From Cliona cf. orientalis (lineage: Eukaryota > Porifera > Demospongiae > Clionaida > Clionaidae), in contig OZ005697.1 of assembly GCA_963930775.1 (NCBI GenBank), positions 6,284,292-6,348,291 of the forward strand: 64,000 bases of DNA, written 5' to 3'. Under the pieces are notes generated by a model that saw only the letters and a list, made by a program, of their open reading frames with translations, was not told where the DNA came from and did no database searches. Position numbers and translations under genes: made by a program. The number at the start of each line of letters is the position of its first letter. The stretch's first letter is position 1. Shown piece by piece: positions 33,901 through 43,762 of the stretch.

Positions 33901-36474
33901 GGGAGGATGTACAGTTGGACCAATCATCAAGGTATCGTTGAGTGAAATACCGGTAGAAGTGACTGCAGAAGCGTCGAATACGGCACGTATCTTGGTAGTA
34001 GTACTTGATTCTTTGTGAACCACATGAACAGGGAGATAAAACACTTCCTGCATAGGCTTGTCCAGATCAGCTGAGGGGACTTCTTCGGCGTGATTGTCAG
34101 TGAAGTACTCGTCCATAACTACTTGTACTTCTGAGAATATCCCTTTCGCATGCAGGGATCGTTCAAAGGATAGGAACCTTCGCACAGCCTGGGATCGAGA
34201 TTCTCCAAGGCCAGTTGTCAAAGAACGTTTGGGCAATGGCACAATGAATCGGCCTCTTGTGTCACGAGAATGATACTTTTCAAAGTGAGTGACTACAGCG
34301 CGTTCTTCCAAGGAAAGTGTACTATTTGCAATCACCTTCTCTTCCAACTCCCAAAAACGTCGGAGTAGGTCATCTCCGCTCAGGATTGAGACTACGTGGG
34401 TTGCCACCGTGGAGGTCTGTGTTATGTCACCTACACTTCCAGCCAGTACCCACCCAAACTCAGTATTGATTGCTGTGGGTGAATCGGAAGGACCACACCG
34501 CCGGCCCTGGCGCAGTACTTCAAGGAATACCTCGACTCCGAGTAGGACGTCGATCCTTCCAGGTTTGTTATATTCCGGGTCGGCGAGTTTCAGGCTCTCC
34601 AAGTGTTTCCAACTCTTTTTGGTAGTGACTGGATGCGCTGGTAGGTCGCACGTGACTTGGGGGACAATGAACGCACTAACGTTGAGCTTTCTTACTGGCG
34701 AGTGTATAGATGAAACGAGAAAGTGGGTTACGGTTTGCTTCCCACTACCGTGTGATAGACCAGCTATACCGCATATTCTTGCGTTTTGAGTAAATCTGCG
34801 TAGCTTCAGTGTTTGAGCAAGACGCTCTGACACAAATGACGCCGATGATCCAGTGTCTAGCAGCGCTCGAGCCTTAGCCTCTCCATGGGTCGTTTCAACG
34901 ATGACTTGGCAAGTCATTAACAGTGCGTTAGAGGTAATTGGGACACTCACGGCTGAGTTAACTGTCACGACCGAAGCTGATGCGGAAGGCTCACTAGATT
35001 TACCAATAGTGTCGCCTTTACTATCGGTGTGAAGCAGAGTGTGGTGCGGCTTCTGACAAATTTTGCAATGATTCAGTGACCTGCACTTCTTTACAAAGTG
35101 CCCCGGGCGTAAGCAATTGAGACAATGATTTTTGGATCGAAGTAATTCTAGCTTTTCAGAATGTGGCAGGGCGCGAAACTTGGAGCACGTGTAGAGCTGA
35201 TGCTTCTCACACCCGCATGCAATACAGTCATCACACAAGGTGGTATTGGTATGCAATGAATTGACTGACCTTCCAGCAGGGGTGCGTTGTTTCTTCTCGG
35301 TTGCGGCTTCAGCAGCCTGCGCACGGAGGTTCAGGAAGTCGAGAAGAAGTTGGCAGTCGGGGACATCTGCGTACTTTTGACTGTGCCGCTGCCATTCGAA
35401 CATGGTGGTTGGATCTAACTTCATCTCCAACAGGGACGTTATGAATGATCCCGATGGTTCGTGGCCGATCGATTTGAGAGCTCTTAGGTGCTGGACGACA
35501 ACGTCATGTAGCGCACGAATTTCCTTGCCCGTACCATCTTTCAAGGGGGCTGCTTCGACGATGCGACGCACGTGGGTCTGGTGAATCTGACGAGGACGGT
35601 CATACCTCTCTTGAAGACATTTGATCGCTTCATCGTAGTGCTCGCTAGACTTTGTGAGGCCAGCAATCAGATTCTTCGCTGTTTTGTCCTTGATGGCGTT
35701 CTGTAAATACATTAACTTCTCTTCCTTGGGTATACTTGACCGCTCATGTACGGAAACACAAAATTGTTCCCAAAAGTTCTTCCACCGTAGTATATCCCCA
35801 TGGAATGTCGGAAGCTCAAGCTTGGGGAGTTTGGTAGCAGTGGCTTCACTGGAGGTAGTCTTAGAGGCAGTATTCGAACGGAGGCGTTTCTTGATCAAGA
35901 CAAGGCAATCGAAAGCCAGCTTGTCTGCTTGGGTCTGATCTTGCATGATAGAATCGTCTGTTGCTACATCAGACTTCAAAAGGGAGGTTTTGACCCCGTT
36001 CAACTCCTTCTTGATCTCACCCACTTGGTCTCTGTACTCCTCCAACGCACAGATACTATCATCATCGTCTTCTAACGCGTCGACAGATATCTCAATATCC
36101 TTCAGCTTGCCTGTTAGCAGCTTCAACTGCTTGGGAGCGACTTTCATCACATCCGCGTCTGTTGAGGGTGTGGCTGATGCTATTAGTCGTTGAATCCGTA
36201 TGTTTAGTTCAGATACGATGTCATCATTGTCATCGAGAGCTTGTTGCTCCTCCAAAAGGGTCTCCTCTTCATCAGTGAGGTCGATTATCTTCAACTGGTG
36301 TGCCTTGAATTCATCTTGCAGAGTTTTTAACTTTCCTGAGAAACTCTGTGCAGTCTCCAGATGTCCAGGGATAAGGCGGGTGCCTTCAAGGTCTGTAACC
36401 TTGGTACCAAGTTTTGTCAAGGAGGCTCTTATGACCTTTCTTCGCTTCTTGTGGAAGTTCAAGTCTTCAGTCAT
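30979..36474 (-). CDS. BEL/Pao gag-pol polyprotein, 1,831 residues
   Basis: One open frame. The domains in order are a charged coiled-coil N-terminus (1-210), a DUF1759-type gag region (about 215-375), CCHC knuckles CLNCLRPGHFVKKC (about 450-465) followed by CKICQKPHHTLLH, A17-type protease with LLDTGSSASFV (about 535), reverse transcriptase with YVDD (about 951), RNase H-like region with GFSDASEKAYSGVVYL (about 1126) and WTDSTIVLSW (about 1200), integrase zinc-binding region ending CITCRRR (about 1460-1500), DDE core with Asp in GLDYAGP, Asp in WSDHGTNF and Glu in GGLWEAAV (about 1528, 1595 and 1650), and a C-terminal DUF5641-type domain (about 1725-1820). It makes virus-like particles, copies the RNA and integrates the cDNA (family knowledge). 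The start is the first ATG before conserved sequence. All catalytic residues I can check are present. Confidence 0.95.
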   Translation of the reverse strand: MTEDLNFHKKRRKVIRASLTKLGTKVTDLEGTRLIPGHLETAQSFSGKLKTLQDEFKAHQLKIIDLTDEEETLLEEQQALDDNDDIVSELNIRIQRLIASATPSTDADVMKVAPKQLKLLTGKLKDIEISVDALEDDDDSICALEEYRDQVGEIKKELNGVKTSLLKSDVATDDSIMQDQTQADKLAFDCLVLIKKRLRSNTASKTTSSEATATKLPKLELPTFHGDILRWKNFWEQFCVSVHERSSIPKEEKLMYLQNAIKDKTAKNLIAGLTKSSEHYDEAIKCLQERYDRPRQIHQTHVRRIVEAAPLKDGTGKEIRALHDVVVQHLRALKSIGHEPSGSFITSLLEMKLDPTTMFEWQRHSQKYADVPDCQLLLDFLNLRAQAAEAATEKKQRTPAGRSVNSLHTNTTLCDDCIACGCEKHQLYTCSKFRALPHSEKLELLRSKNHCLNCLRPGHFVKKCRSLNHCKICQKPHHTLLHTDSKGDTIGKSSEPSASASVVTVNSAVSVPITSNALLMTCQVIVETTHGEAKARALLDTGSSASFVSERLAQTLKLRRFTQNARICGIAGLSHGSGKQTVTHFLVSSIHSPVRKLNVSAFIVPQVTCDLPAHPVTTKKSWKHLESLKLADPEYNKPGRIDVLLGVEVFLEVLRQGRRCGPSDSPTAINTEFGWVLAGSVGDITQTSTVATHVVSILSGDDLLRRFWELEEKVIANSTLSLEERAVVTHFEKYHSRDTRGRFIVPLPKRSLTTGLGESRSQAVRRFLSFERSLHAKGIFSEVQVVMDEYFTDNHAEEVPSADLDKPMQEVFYLPVHVVHKESSTTTKIRAVFDASAVTSTGISLNDTLMIGPTVHPPLVDVLLRFRTHRIALIADVSRMYRAILLIPSDKDLHRFVWRDDPKSKLKDYRMTRITFGVSASSFIANMCVKQNAIDFESQFPNATKEVQKSFYVDDYLGGADSTEQAIRLQEEMCSLFQMGGFLLRKWNCSDAKVLQSISPELRDSRRVITLSDSEQYTKTLGIEWNPQDDHFRVCIVDLPHIHQVTKRSLVSDVAKIFDALGWFSPTIIKAKILLQSLWSTKIGWDDLVPDNIVEEWSKWRNQLPMLSNHHVPRCYYPKGANITSAQLHGFSDASEKAYSGVVYLRLEDSDGAVYTSLVISKTRVAPIKRQTIPRLELCGALTLAHLLAHSKSVLEMPMDSIHAWTDSTIVLSWIQGNPHRFKVYVGNRVSQILDLTPADRWNHVVSEDNPADCASRGIFPSELLSHEQWWNGPHWLKLPTHQWPKASKSQPSDVMEECGELRSIVCSVSTIQDPLISFDRFSSFNHYKRVIAWVIRFIDNCRVKTKGLRPDNGPLTIEELEQSARYWFSTIQASHFSRELDLLKGSPHGTEAIDKASTDADRGSPIPSSSTLSALKPFLDAKGLLRVGGRQQNAKFTYSSRHPIILHSKHPLVKILIRSEHVRLFHGGSLAVSSSLFRDFHIVGGHGAIRSIVRSCITCRRRAPSPKPQMMGQLPLERVTPDAVFDHVGLDYAGPLYLKLGSVRKPTIIKSYVCVFVSMSVKAVHLELVSDLSTDCFLACLRRFTARRGKPSSIWSDHGTNFVGANRVLKELYAFLLSKQTEDTISTFCSSQGIKWHFIPERAPHFGGLWEAAVKSFKRHLIRVVGTTKLNFEEMSTVLTQIEACLNSRPLGTLPHNDDGIEMLTPGHFLIGRPLQAIPDHPKSYSPMSVLKRWHLCEALTRHFWERWSREYLIGLRRYSKWKRPERNFCIGDVVVLKEDNLIPNQWPLARVTKITQGSDGLVRVVQLKTKDGSYTRPVAKVALLLPCEN

Positions 36475-36640
36475 GTTGCGAAATTCCAAATAGAGTACAC
36501 CACCGACCACGAGGTGTTCCAAATAGAGCGCACTGAAATAGTGCTTCAAAATAGATATCGATTCGAGTGAGAGCAAGTGTTCCAAGTAGAGAAAGTATGT
36601 AGCAAAAAGGTTCAAGGATACATCCGGCTCGAAGGACCAA

Positions 36641-36785
36641 TGTTTGTGCGCTTTCTCTCTCGGATGCGAATAGATTTAGACGCCACGTTAAATTGACATC
36701 TTAAAACTTTTTATCAATACTTGTTCTAATAATACGTACATGAAATTTTTAATATTAGGTAAAGATCGTCAAAAACACATATACA
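36641..36785 (-). repeat. 5' LTR of the complete BEL/Pao element
   Basis: A 145-bp LTR expected to carry the promoter of the element. The primer-binding site and a ~165-base leader lie between it and the first ATG at 36474. The leader frame is open upstream to a TTG near 36615. Confidence 0.93.
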
Positions 36786-36790
36786 GTGTC

Positions 36791-36989
36791 TTTATCCTAA
36801 TGGAAGATCACTAAATAAAGAGCACAACAAACACTTGCTCAGAAGGAGATACAAAGATCTCATAATTATGTATTATAAAGTGTCCAGAGACCGAGGTCAT
36901 TCTTGGTTGGCATATATCAACGATACAAATATCGAGACAGCCCTATACTGGAGCACCAGTATCCAAGAATCAGTGGTTGAGTACATGCA
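36791..36989. repeat. Duplicated flank of the transporter block
   Basis: This continues the sequence interrupted by the BEL element and matches 5355-5680. It is interrupted again at 36995 by the next element and resumes at 37895. Confidence 0.6.
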
Positions 36990-36994
36990 CAGCA

Positions 36995-37894
36995 CAGGGT
37001 TTCATTAGGGGGGGGGGGGGGTACTCGCCTTCCTTTGGAAGCTGGCTGGCCCCCTTGAGGATTACCACAAACCATACACCGTATAGCGGGTAATTTTTGT
37101 GGATATTAATTTTTGTGGAAAGTCCGAAAAGGCCCCCAAATTAATTTTCGTGGTTTTAAATGTCGTGGCAGCAATCAGTTCAGGGGCGTAGCACCCGGCA
37201 CAAGCGATGATATAATCGATACACACGCTCGATCTCGCTCACGATCTTCTTTATTACTACTACAAATACTTGGACAAATAGCACGAGATAGAAGAATATT
37301 AGTGTCTAAGACGGTATTAGCTGGATGACAGTGGCTACTGTCACTTACAAACACTAGGAATGTTTATAATAGCTTCGCTGCCACGATGTTTACGGTCACG
37401 CCCATCATCACAGACTCATATCACCGGTACCATAGGCATTAATTTTCGTGGGTGGAAATTTTCGTGACTGCCAAGTCAATCACGAAAATAACGAAAACTA
37501 GCACCCCACGAAAATTACCCGCCATACGGTATGCAATATAAGATGTTTGAATGGAGAGTGTCGAAATAGGCACTTTTTTGGTCATTTTTAACACAAATTA
37601 TTTTTAGCTTCGCACTCTGCGTGGGAGGAAACATACTGTATTAAAAGGGAGGGGAACCAGTAGATATCACTGACACGACAGGTCTCAGAAGCCACCAGAA
37701 ACAATCTCAGCAGTTAAAAATGTAAAATTTTCCTGGGGGAGCTTTGCCCCTAGACCCCCCTAGATCCCCCTAGTTAATGAGCACTATTTTATTCTTGGCT
37801 GATAAAAAACACTAGTATAATCCTTGCCCCCCTTAACTCTGTGAATATCGCGTTTGCCCCCCCCCCCTTGACGAAAATCCTAAATGAAACCCTG
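36995..37894. mobile_element. 900-bp hAT-like element with 5-bp target duplication
   Basis: The ends CAGGGTTTCATTAGGG and CCTAAATGAAACCCTG are inverse. The direct repeat cagca flanks them (36990-36994 and 37895-37899), and the empty site is visible in the paralogous sequence near 5680. Related elements are at 54654-54967 and, truncated, at 7782. CAGGG ends with 5-bp duplications resemble the hAT5 group (inference). No transposase is encoded. Confidence 0.78.
37079..37529. mobile_element. 451-bp MITE nested in the hAT-like element
   Basis: The left end CCGTATAGCGGGTAATTTTT and the right end AATTACCCGCCATACGG are inverse. The interior repeats the aattttcgtgg motif on both strands. It has no convincing coding sequence. 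The flanks do not show a clear duplication. Confidence 0.65.
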
Positions 37895-37899
37895 CAGCA

Positions 37900-39083
37900 C
37901 GATAGTTATACCATGGGCTGATAGGAGATTCATACATGTAACTACATAGTTTCAGAATCAGAACAATATTATACTGCCACAATCTGCATTCCAGCCAATA
38001 ATAATCCAGTACTATCCCTTATCATGTCATTAGCTACAATTATTTTCTATGTGACACTTGGCTACCAAAAGTAATCCAGTCACACTCATCAACACTAGGA
38101 CGACATTGCAAACCCACAATATAGGAAGAGCATCAGTGCTGACGAAATGATTACTTGCCTGATGTTGTCCGTACTTCATACATGTGTCCATGGCACCCCA
38201 ATCAACATAGCAGTGAGTGGTACAATGACAACACAATCAGTGCACTAAAAGTACTTTAAATGTTGACATTGAAAACACATTCCATAATTCAACAATGTGC
38301 ATGTACACACAATCATGTGTGTACAATGCTTTAATTTTACATCTACATCAATTTTGTTTACATGCATTGTGCATGTTCATTAATACATGCATGTACATGT
38401 ATACGTAGATATCACATAATGTAAGTATCCTGTACTAATTTAGTTGTAGCAATATGTACATTGTAGGTACACACTTACATATTGCTTCCCCTAATGAACA
38501 CCATTGGTGCTAACCCTCGGCACTGTGAGATTTATTGCAGTAGTGACTAGTCCAAATTTATAAGCTAAGCTCTGTTGCTGTTGTAGAGAGTAAATAGAAC
38601 CACAAGAACGCATTATTGATTGCACAGTATCACTTGAGCTACACACTAATCTTCTTGAAATGAAGCGTCTACTGTCTCTTTCATCGAGCGAGAGCTCAAT
38701 AAGAAGTGAAGAAGGCCATGGTGGTCAGAAAATGTCACCAGAACTTTTGAACAAAGCATTTTCAACGAAATCCATACAATGCATACATTGTATCTATCAC
38801 GAAAAGCCTAATGGCACCTTGTTTTCAACGTATAAAACGGATATGTAGCAGCTAGTGCGGTAACAGACACACACTCACTCACACACAGAACGACTACCGC
38901 AACCCTCGCACATGTGCCGAGGGTTAAGTATGTCAAAACCAATGCATAAACAGGGTCAGGATTTGCTCAAGAGGGGGCACATACGTACATACATTTAGCA
39001 ACAAATTTTAAGAAGGAGCAAATACAAGGAGTGAGGGGGCAAAAGTACCCCCCTAGTTCCCATGAAATAAACCATTAACAAAC
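37900..39083. other. Duplicated spacer before dynein fragment 2
   Basis: The sequence from about 38160 to 38480 matches 6490-6790. A short open frame at 38660-38848 has no recognisable domain. No gene is supported. Confidence 0.5.
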
Positions 39084-40458
39084 CTTTGGAATCTTTGGCT
39101 CTCGTTTGGTAGCAAGTGTTTGATGTCAGCACTGCCGGTGAAAATCCCCTCCAGGTAGACCCACCTCCTCTGGACATCTATCCAGACATCAAAGAGAGCA
39201 TTGATCCTGTTCAGTCTGTCCTCCCATGCCATGGCGTCGTCCTCAAACACCTTGAAGTAGGGAGACAGCTTCATGGCGGCCACCGAGTTGATGTGCTCTT
39301 TGACCTTGTTGAAAAGGTCGTTCCAGCCACGGATTAGCCGGCACTTGTTCTGGTAGTTGATCAAGTCAAGTTCATAGGTCATCCAGGACTCCTGCACCTG
39401 GGCATTGATAGGATAAAAATAGACATATCATTCCAAGCCCAAAGTACAAGCTACTAACAGGCCTATACCAAACTATTATCAGATCATTACAACAAGTAAC
39501 ACATGCATGTGGACTAAAGTATATAATCCGGCTATGCATACTATAATATTGCAAACATATGCATGCACACAACAATACCATCTTCAAGAACTCTTCCAGG
39601 GCCATTTCTCCTTGAGCCACTAGTATGACATCCTTGACAATGCCCTCATTCCTCTGCAGGTCAACGGCCCAGACCTGGCCCAGTGTCAGATCATGAAGCT
39701 GCCATGCAACTCGCAGGTTCCTCATCAGCTGCTTCCGGTGACGCTCTTCAGAGCCTCAGACTTCAGCTCAGTCACTAGCATGTTCACCTATAACCAGTGC
39801 ATGTACATACATGTGTACACACTTCATGCTGAATTATATAGAAACGGATTCTCCCTGGCGAAAGAGCACAAACACTAGTATGTAGTATGTAGTACCTAGC
39901 AAACCATATTAATAGGAGGCACATACATGTATAAATACAACATCTATTCTGTATTAAACATTCTGTCAGGTAGTGTTTGGAAGAGCATGTTAAAAGCTCA
40001 CTATTCATGCCAAGTCCATGCCTTGGTATAACTCTTGAGCAGAGACTGTACATACTCGAATGAAGCATACTGCTTGAGCCTGGCAGGGAATGCCTTGAGC
40101 TGGCCCAGCAGTGCATCCAGAGCCTGTCTGATCTTCCTCGGGGCCACAGACAGCCATGGCTTCTCCCTCAGTTCCTCTATCCGCTCCCAGATCTTGCTCA
40201 GCTCAACCCAGACTCCCTTCAGATCCTAAAGCTCCTCCAGGGCGACAGTCACCCTTTCATCACTACCACTAACGAACCCTGGAATAGAGGGGGGGATACA
40301 CATGTACATTGCACCTTGCTCATTCTATTGTATGCTTTGTTTCTCACCCCTGACCAATAGAATCAGGTCCTCCATCTACTTGTTTAAAATCTAAACATTT
40401 ACTGCACACGTGTGTAGTTACATACAGGACAATTACAAGCTTCCGATTAATATTATGT

Positions 40459-40518
40459 ACTTTTTACGACGACCTTTACCAATTCAACGGGTGAGTAGGT
40501 AAAGGTCGTCAAGTAAAT
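40459..40518. repeat. Short hairpin in a dynein intron
   Basis: The sequence acgacctttacc and its inverse ggtaaaggtcgt form a stem around a 17-base loop; the stem extends a few bases further on both sides. The taaaggtcgtca word also occurs at about 705 and 25727. Confidence 0.5.
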
Positions 40519-40789
40519 ACCTGAGCTAATCACTCACATAGCTCACCAGGATCAGCCAGCTCAAGTGCTTCCTTGGCCTTGATGAGGTTGTCCCTGTCAT
40601 CTTTGAGACGAGTGAACTTCCCTTCAAAGATCGTCAACATGTTGGCAGCATCATCAGGTCAAAGGTCACCCTACGTGAAAAAGCAACACAATTGCATTTA
40701 CATGATATCAGTCATGGAATAAATAGTTATAGAGAGAAAGCAGGGTGGACTAGAGGGTAGAGTTTACTGACAGAGAAATTGGTACCTAC

Positions 40790-40876
40790 TAGTCTATCAA
40801 GCTAGACCCCTTTTTTGCCCGATGACCTTTATCCACTCTATCCACACACAAAAAAGGGGTCTAGCTTGATAGACTA
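40790..40876. mobile_element. 87-bp palindromic MITE, 9-bp target duplication
   Basis: The arms TAGTCTATCAAGCTAGACCC and the inverse are separated by about 30 bp. The 9-bp repeat ggtacctac lies at 40781-40789 and 40877-40885. It sits in the intron just downstream of a dynein exon donor. It shares TAG...CTA ends and a 9-bp duplication with the elements at 20022, 41662, 43707 and 48381. Confidence 0.75.
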
Positions 40877-41282
40877 GGTACCTACCCTACCTTTCCTTTC
40901 TCCCACTCTTGCAGCAGTTCAGTTGCCTTCTGCCCAACGACCTTATCTTCCTGGACGATCTTCATCTGCAGGCTTCCGATCTGAGCCTGCACAGCAGCGT
41001 CCTTCCTCTTCATGATCTCATTGAAGGCACCCCACTCTCCCTCCACGTTGTCCACATACACCCACGTCGGAGGAAACTGGAACCGCTGACGGTCAAGAAT
41101 CTTCTCACCAGCTTGGAATACCTGCAAACACATTGTACATGTACATTGTAAAGTAAAGACACATACATATGCACATGTAGTGTAAGAGTGTATATGTACA
41201 TGTGCATGTAGTTTAAGCAAGGCCTAACCTGTGACCACACTAGCTACTGATGTTGGATTCCCTTAGTTTGGCCAGCTAGATC

Positions 41283-42322
41283 GGCAGTCTCTATTCAGTG
41301 GACTGGACCACTGGACTGGACTACTGGACTGGAATACTGGGCTCACCTTTGACCCCAAAAATAGCATACAAAAGGCTTCATTTAGCCCCTTATAGCTTGG
41401 TGGGGCAAGTGAGGTTATAGAATAAGACGGCCTAATGGCCTTTGGCCTTGTGGCTTTATGGCCAAATGGCTAAGCAAGCAATTTATATCCATTTGAGGTG
41501 GGATAGCATGTCCCCAGGTCTCTTGCTGGGAATAATCTGACACTGAATGAATATTAACTGATCAGTCAGAATAGGTACACATGCACTCTTTTAATTGTGC
41601 TGGTGCAATTAGATTCTTCCAAGAGAAATAGTCCCCATAACAACAGTATCCTGTCCAGGTGTACTCTGGGGTACCAGCCCCTTCGCAGGCTGGTATATAC
41701 CCCAGACTAGTTCAGGTGCACGACAGTTGAGTCCAACTTAACGTCAGTAACATACTTGTATCGTTTTGAATACATGACACTACACTCAAAGTGACACAAA
41801 ATTGATAATAAGATGTAACTTACTCATAATACATGATAGCTAATATTAATTGTTAATCGCAGCTGTGTAGCTAAATTAATAGAGTTCCCCTGTCATGTAG
41901 ACACAAATATGTTACTGATGTTAAGTTGGACTTGACTGTCGTGTACTGTTGTTATGGGGACTACGTATCTCGGAAGAATCATAATTGCACCAGCATGATC
42001 AAACGAGTGCATGTGTGTCTATGCTATAATTTCTTTTCATTGATCAGATAGTTTAACATTCATTCTGTATCAGATCATTCCCAGCAAGATGCTATCCCAC
42101 CTTAAATGGAGATAAATTACTTGCTTAGCCATTTGGCCATAAAGCCACAAGGACAAAGGCCATTAGGCCGTCTTATTCTACTACTGATAACCCCACTCGC
42201 CCCACCAAGTTACAGGGGGCTAAATGAAGCCTTTTGTATGCTATTTTTGGGGTCAAAGGTGATTCCAGTATTCCAGTCCAGCAGTCCAGTCCAGTGGTCC
42301 AGTCCACTGAATAGAGACTGCC
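41283..42322. mobile_element. 1,040-bp fold-back element, 9-bp target duplication
   Basis: The left arm from GGCAGTCTCTATTCAGTGGA and the right arm ending TCCACTGAATAGAGACTGCC pair along roughly 400-500 bp each with scattered mismatches. The 9-bp repeat agctagatc lies at 41274-41282 and 42323-42331. Both arms contain ggactggacc-type short repeats near the tips. The 9-bp duplication and long terminal inverted repeats fit Mutator-like elements. It lies in the intron between two dynein exons and contains a 48-bp nested element at 41662. Confidence 0.78.
41662..41709. mobile_element. 48-bp palindromic element nested in the fold-back
   Basis: TACTCTGGGGTACCAGCC and the near-inverse GGCTGGTATATACCCCAGACTA face each other across a few bases. 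The flanks gtccaggtg (41653-41661) and gttcaggtg (41710-41718) are a 9-bp duplication with one mismatch. Confidence 0.65.
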
Positions 42323-42772
42323 AGCTAGATCCTTGTCCTCTCTAAGTGGGTCTAGGCGACTGCGGTTAGTAGTTGATTAGATAAACACTACAATGCAGCT
42401 CAGTCTGCCTACCATAGCAACAGTGTAGCTAGGTAAACTTATTACTACCTATTGGGTAACTAATAAGCAGACAAGAGTTGCTAGACCCTTCCCCCTTGAC
42501 AATCAAGCTCAGTAGGAGAGGGGGAGTGGGTCTAGCTGGCCAGACTAGGACTCCCCATTCCCAGGAACTTAGACTCAATGAACATCTGAGGTGTTGAGCA
42601 TTACTAATGATGATTCATTTTCAGGTTAGCTGTACACAAGTAAATACAATATATTATATTGTATATATACAAAGAAAGGGTCCTTTATAATTACAATGTA
42701 CTTTGAGAACATCTTCACAACGAGCATGTAGGTATAAAATAATCTTGCAGTTTATAGCTTACTATTTCTTAC
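42323..42772. other. Intron sequence without further features
   Basis: This lies between two exons of dynein fragment 2. Nothing beyond simple AT-rich sequence is supported. Confidence 0.4.
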
Positions 42773-43706
42773 CTCAGCTTTCTGCTCCCAGCTCCTGACC
42801 TGCCTCTTGAGTTCCTGCATGAGAGTGATGAATCCCACAGCCTCAGAGGTGGAGGCAGCATCCACTGAGTGGTTCTCAAGCTCACCACGACGCTGAAAGC
42901 AACATAAACATAACTCATTATTAGAAGTACATGTATGAACATTAGTTTTAGCATAATTATGGGAATGGATGGGAATAGGTGCAGGTATGTGTGTAGCATG
43001 CAGCACTACAGACAGAATAAAGTACAAAATTTATTCTAGTCACTATAATATTCGTCTTTTAATAAAGACTACCACTACCTTATATTATAGCAACTGACTG
43101 AAGTAGTACCTGTACGCATATGGCATGTACACCATGTACGCACAGTAAACTTTTGATTACATACCTTTGAGATGGTTCCAAGGTACGTCGTGACTCCTGA
43201 CTCTGAAGAGAACAGTACCAGAATCCTGTTCAGGTGCAGGGTGTGTAGTTCAATACTCCTGATATGCATACACAGTGAGCCATGCTATACATGTGCATGA
43301 GTCATGCATACACGCAGTGGTGACGGTTCTGTACTCAAGCACATTCATTAATTAACTAGGGACGCACATGAGTGCAGGAACTTTCTCGCTCAGCGCACAA
43401 GCCAATTGGTTTAATAAGGATGCGGTGGGTGATCGTGAGGATACAGTTGCACCACACCCAGGCTGCACTGTACTGAGCGCCAGCTGGGTGGGGCTAGTCT
43501 CGCCCTTGGCACGTGCCAAAGCACAAGGCTCTAGCTAGGGTCATTGCCTCGATACGAGTCAGACGGTGCTAAAATCCTTGCGTTCTGTAGATCTGTTTGA
43601 CCGTCTCTGGCGAGGTGCTAGTTCAGATTAGGAGTCTGAAAGTTTAGTATTGGATAGGTACCGGCTTTAAACATCTCCTATGTTTGTGAAGGAGCTGACA
43701 AAGGGA

Positions 43707-43762
43707 TAGCCTCGTACCCAGGCCCTTTGAGGAGAAGGAGAAAGGGCCTGGGTACGAGGCTA
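43707..43762. mobile_element. 56-bp palindromic element, 9-bp target duplication
   Basis: TAGCCTCGTACCCAGGCCCT and its exact inverse are separated by about 12 bp. The 9-bp repeat acaaaggga lies at 43698-43706 and 43763-43771. There is no room for anything but the two ends. Confidence 0.8.

Larger units (their letters stand above)
30732..36785 (-). mobile_element. Complete BEL/Pao LTR retrotransposon with identical LTRs
   Basis: Two LTRs of 145 bp (30732-30876 and 36641-36785) read identically base for base and have TG...CA ends. A 5-bp target duplication gtgtc flanks the element (30727-30731 and 36786-36790). The same sequence without insertion is present near 5350 (cactgtgtctttg). On the minus strand a primer-binding site TGGTCCTTCGAGCCGG lies one base inside the 5' LTR (about 36640-36624). 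The single polyprotein frame is undamaged. No envelope-like frame is present. Identical LTRs and an open frame mean a very recent insertion. LTRs of 145 bp are short for the group. Confidence 0.95.
39084..43225 (-). pseudogene. DYNC1H1: Cytoplasmic dynein heavy chain fragment 2 (stem/linker exons)
   Basis: Seven exons on the minus strand: 43225-43165 (...GTISK), 42892-42773 (RRGELENHSVDAASTSEAV...), 41121-40891 (VFQAGEKILDRQRFQFPP...), about 40670-40545 (...[16 protein letters not shown]...), 40278-40022, 39787-39579 and 39397-39084 (...[14 protein letters not shown]). The order and content match the tail-to-linker region of cytoplasmic dynein 1 heavy chain. Lesions: TGA at 40659-40661, TAG at 40226-40228 (expected Gln), a one-base deletion near 39745, and a GC rather than GT donor after the 40022 exon. 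No N-terminal or motor-domain exons adjoin, so it is an inactivated fragment. The last two exons duplicate the fragment at 6959-7651. Confidence 0.85.

Noticed and set aside
30979-36474. Envelope gene of an endogenous retrovirus
   Set aside because: The frame ends with the integrase and DUF5641-type domain, and no further frame lies before the 3' LTR, so it is a retrotransposon without envelope.
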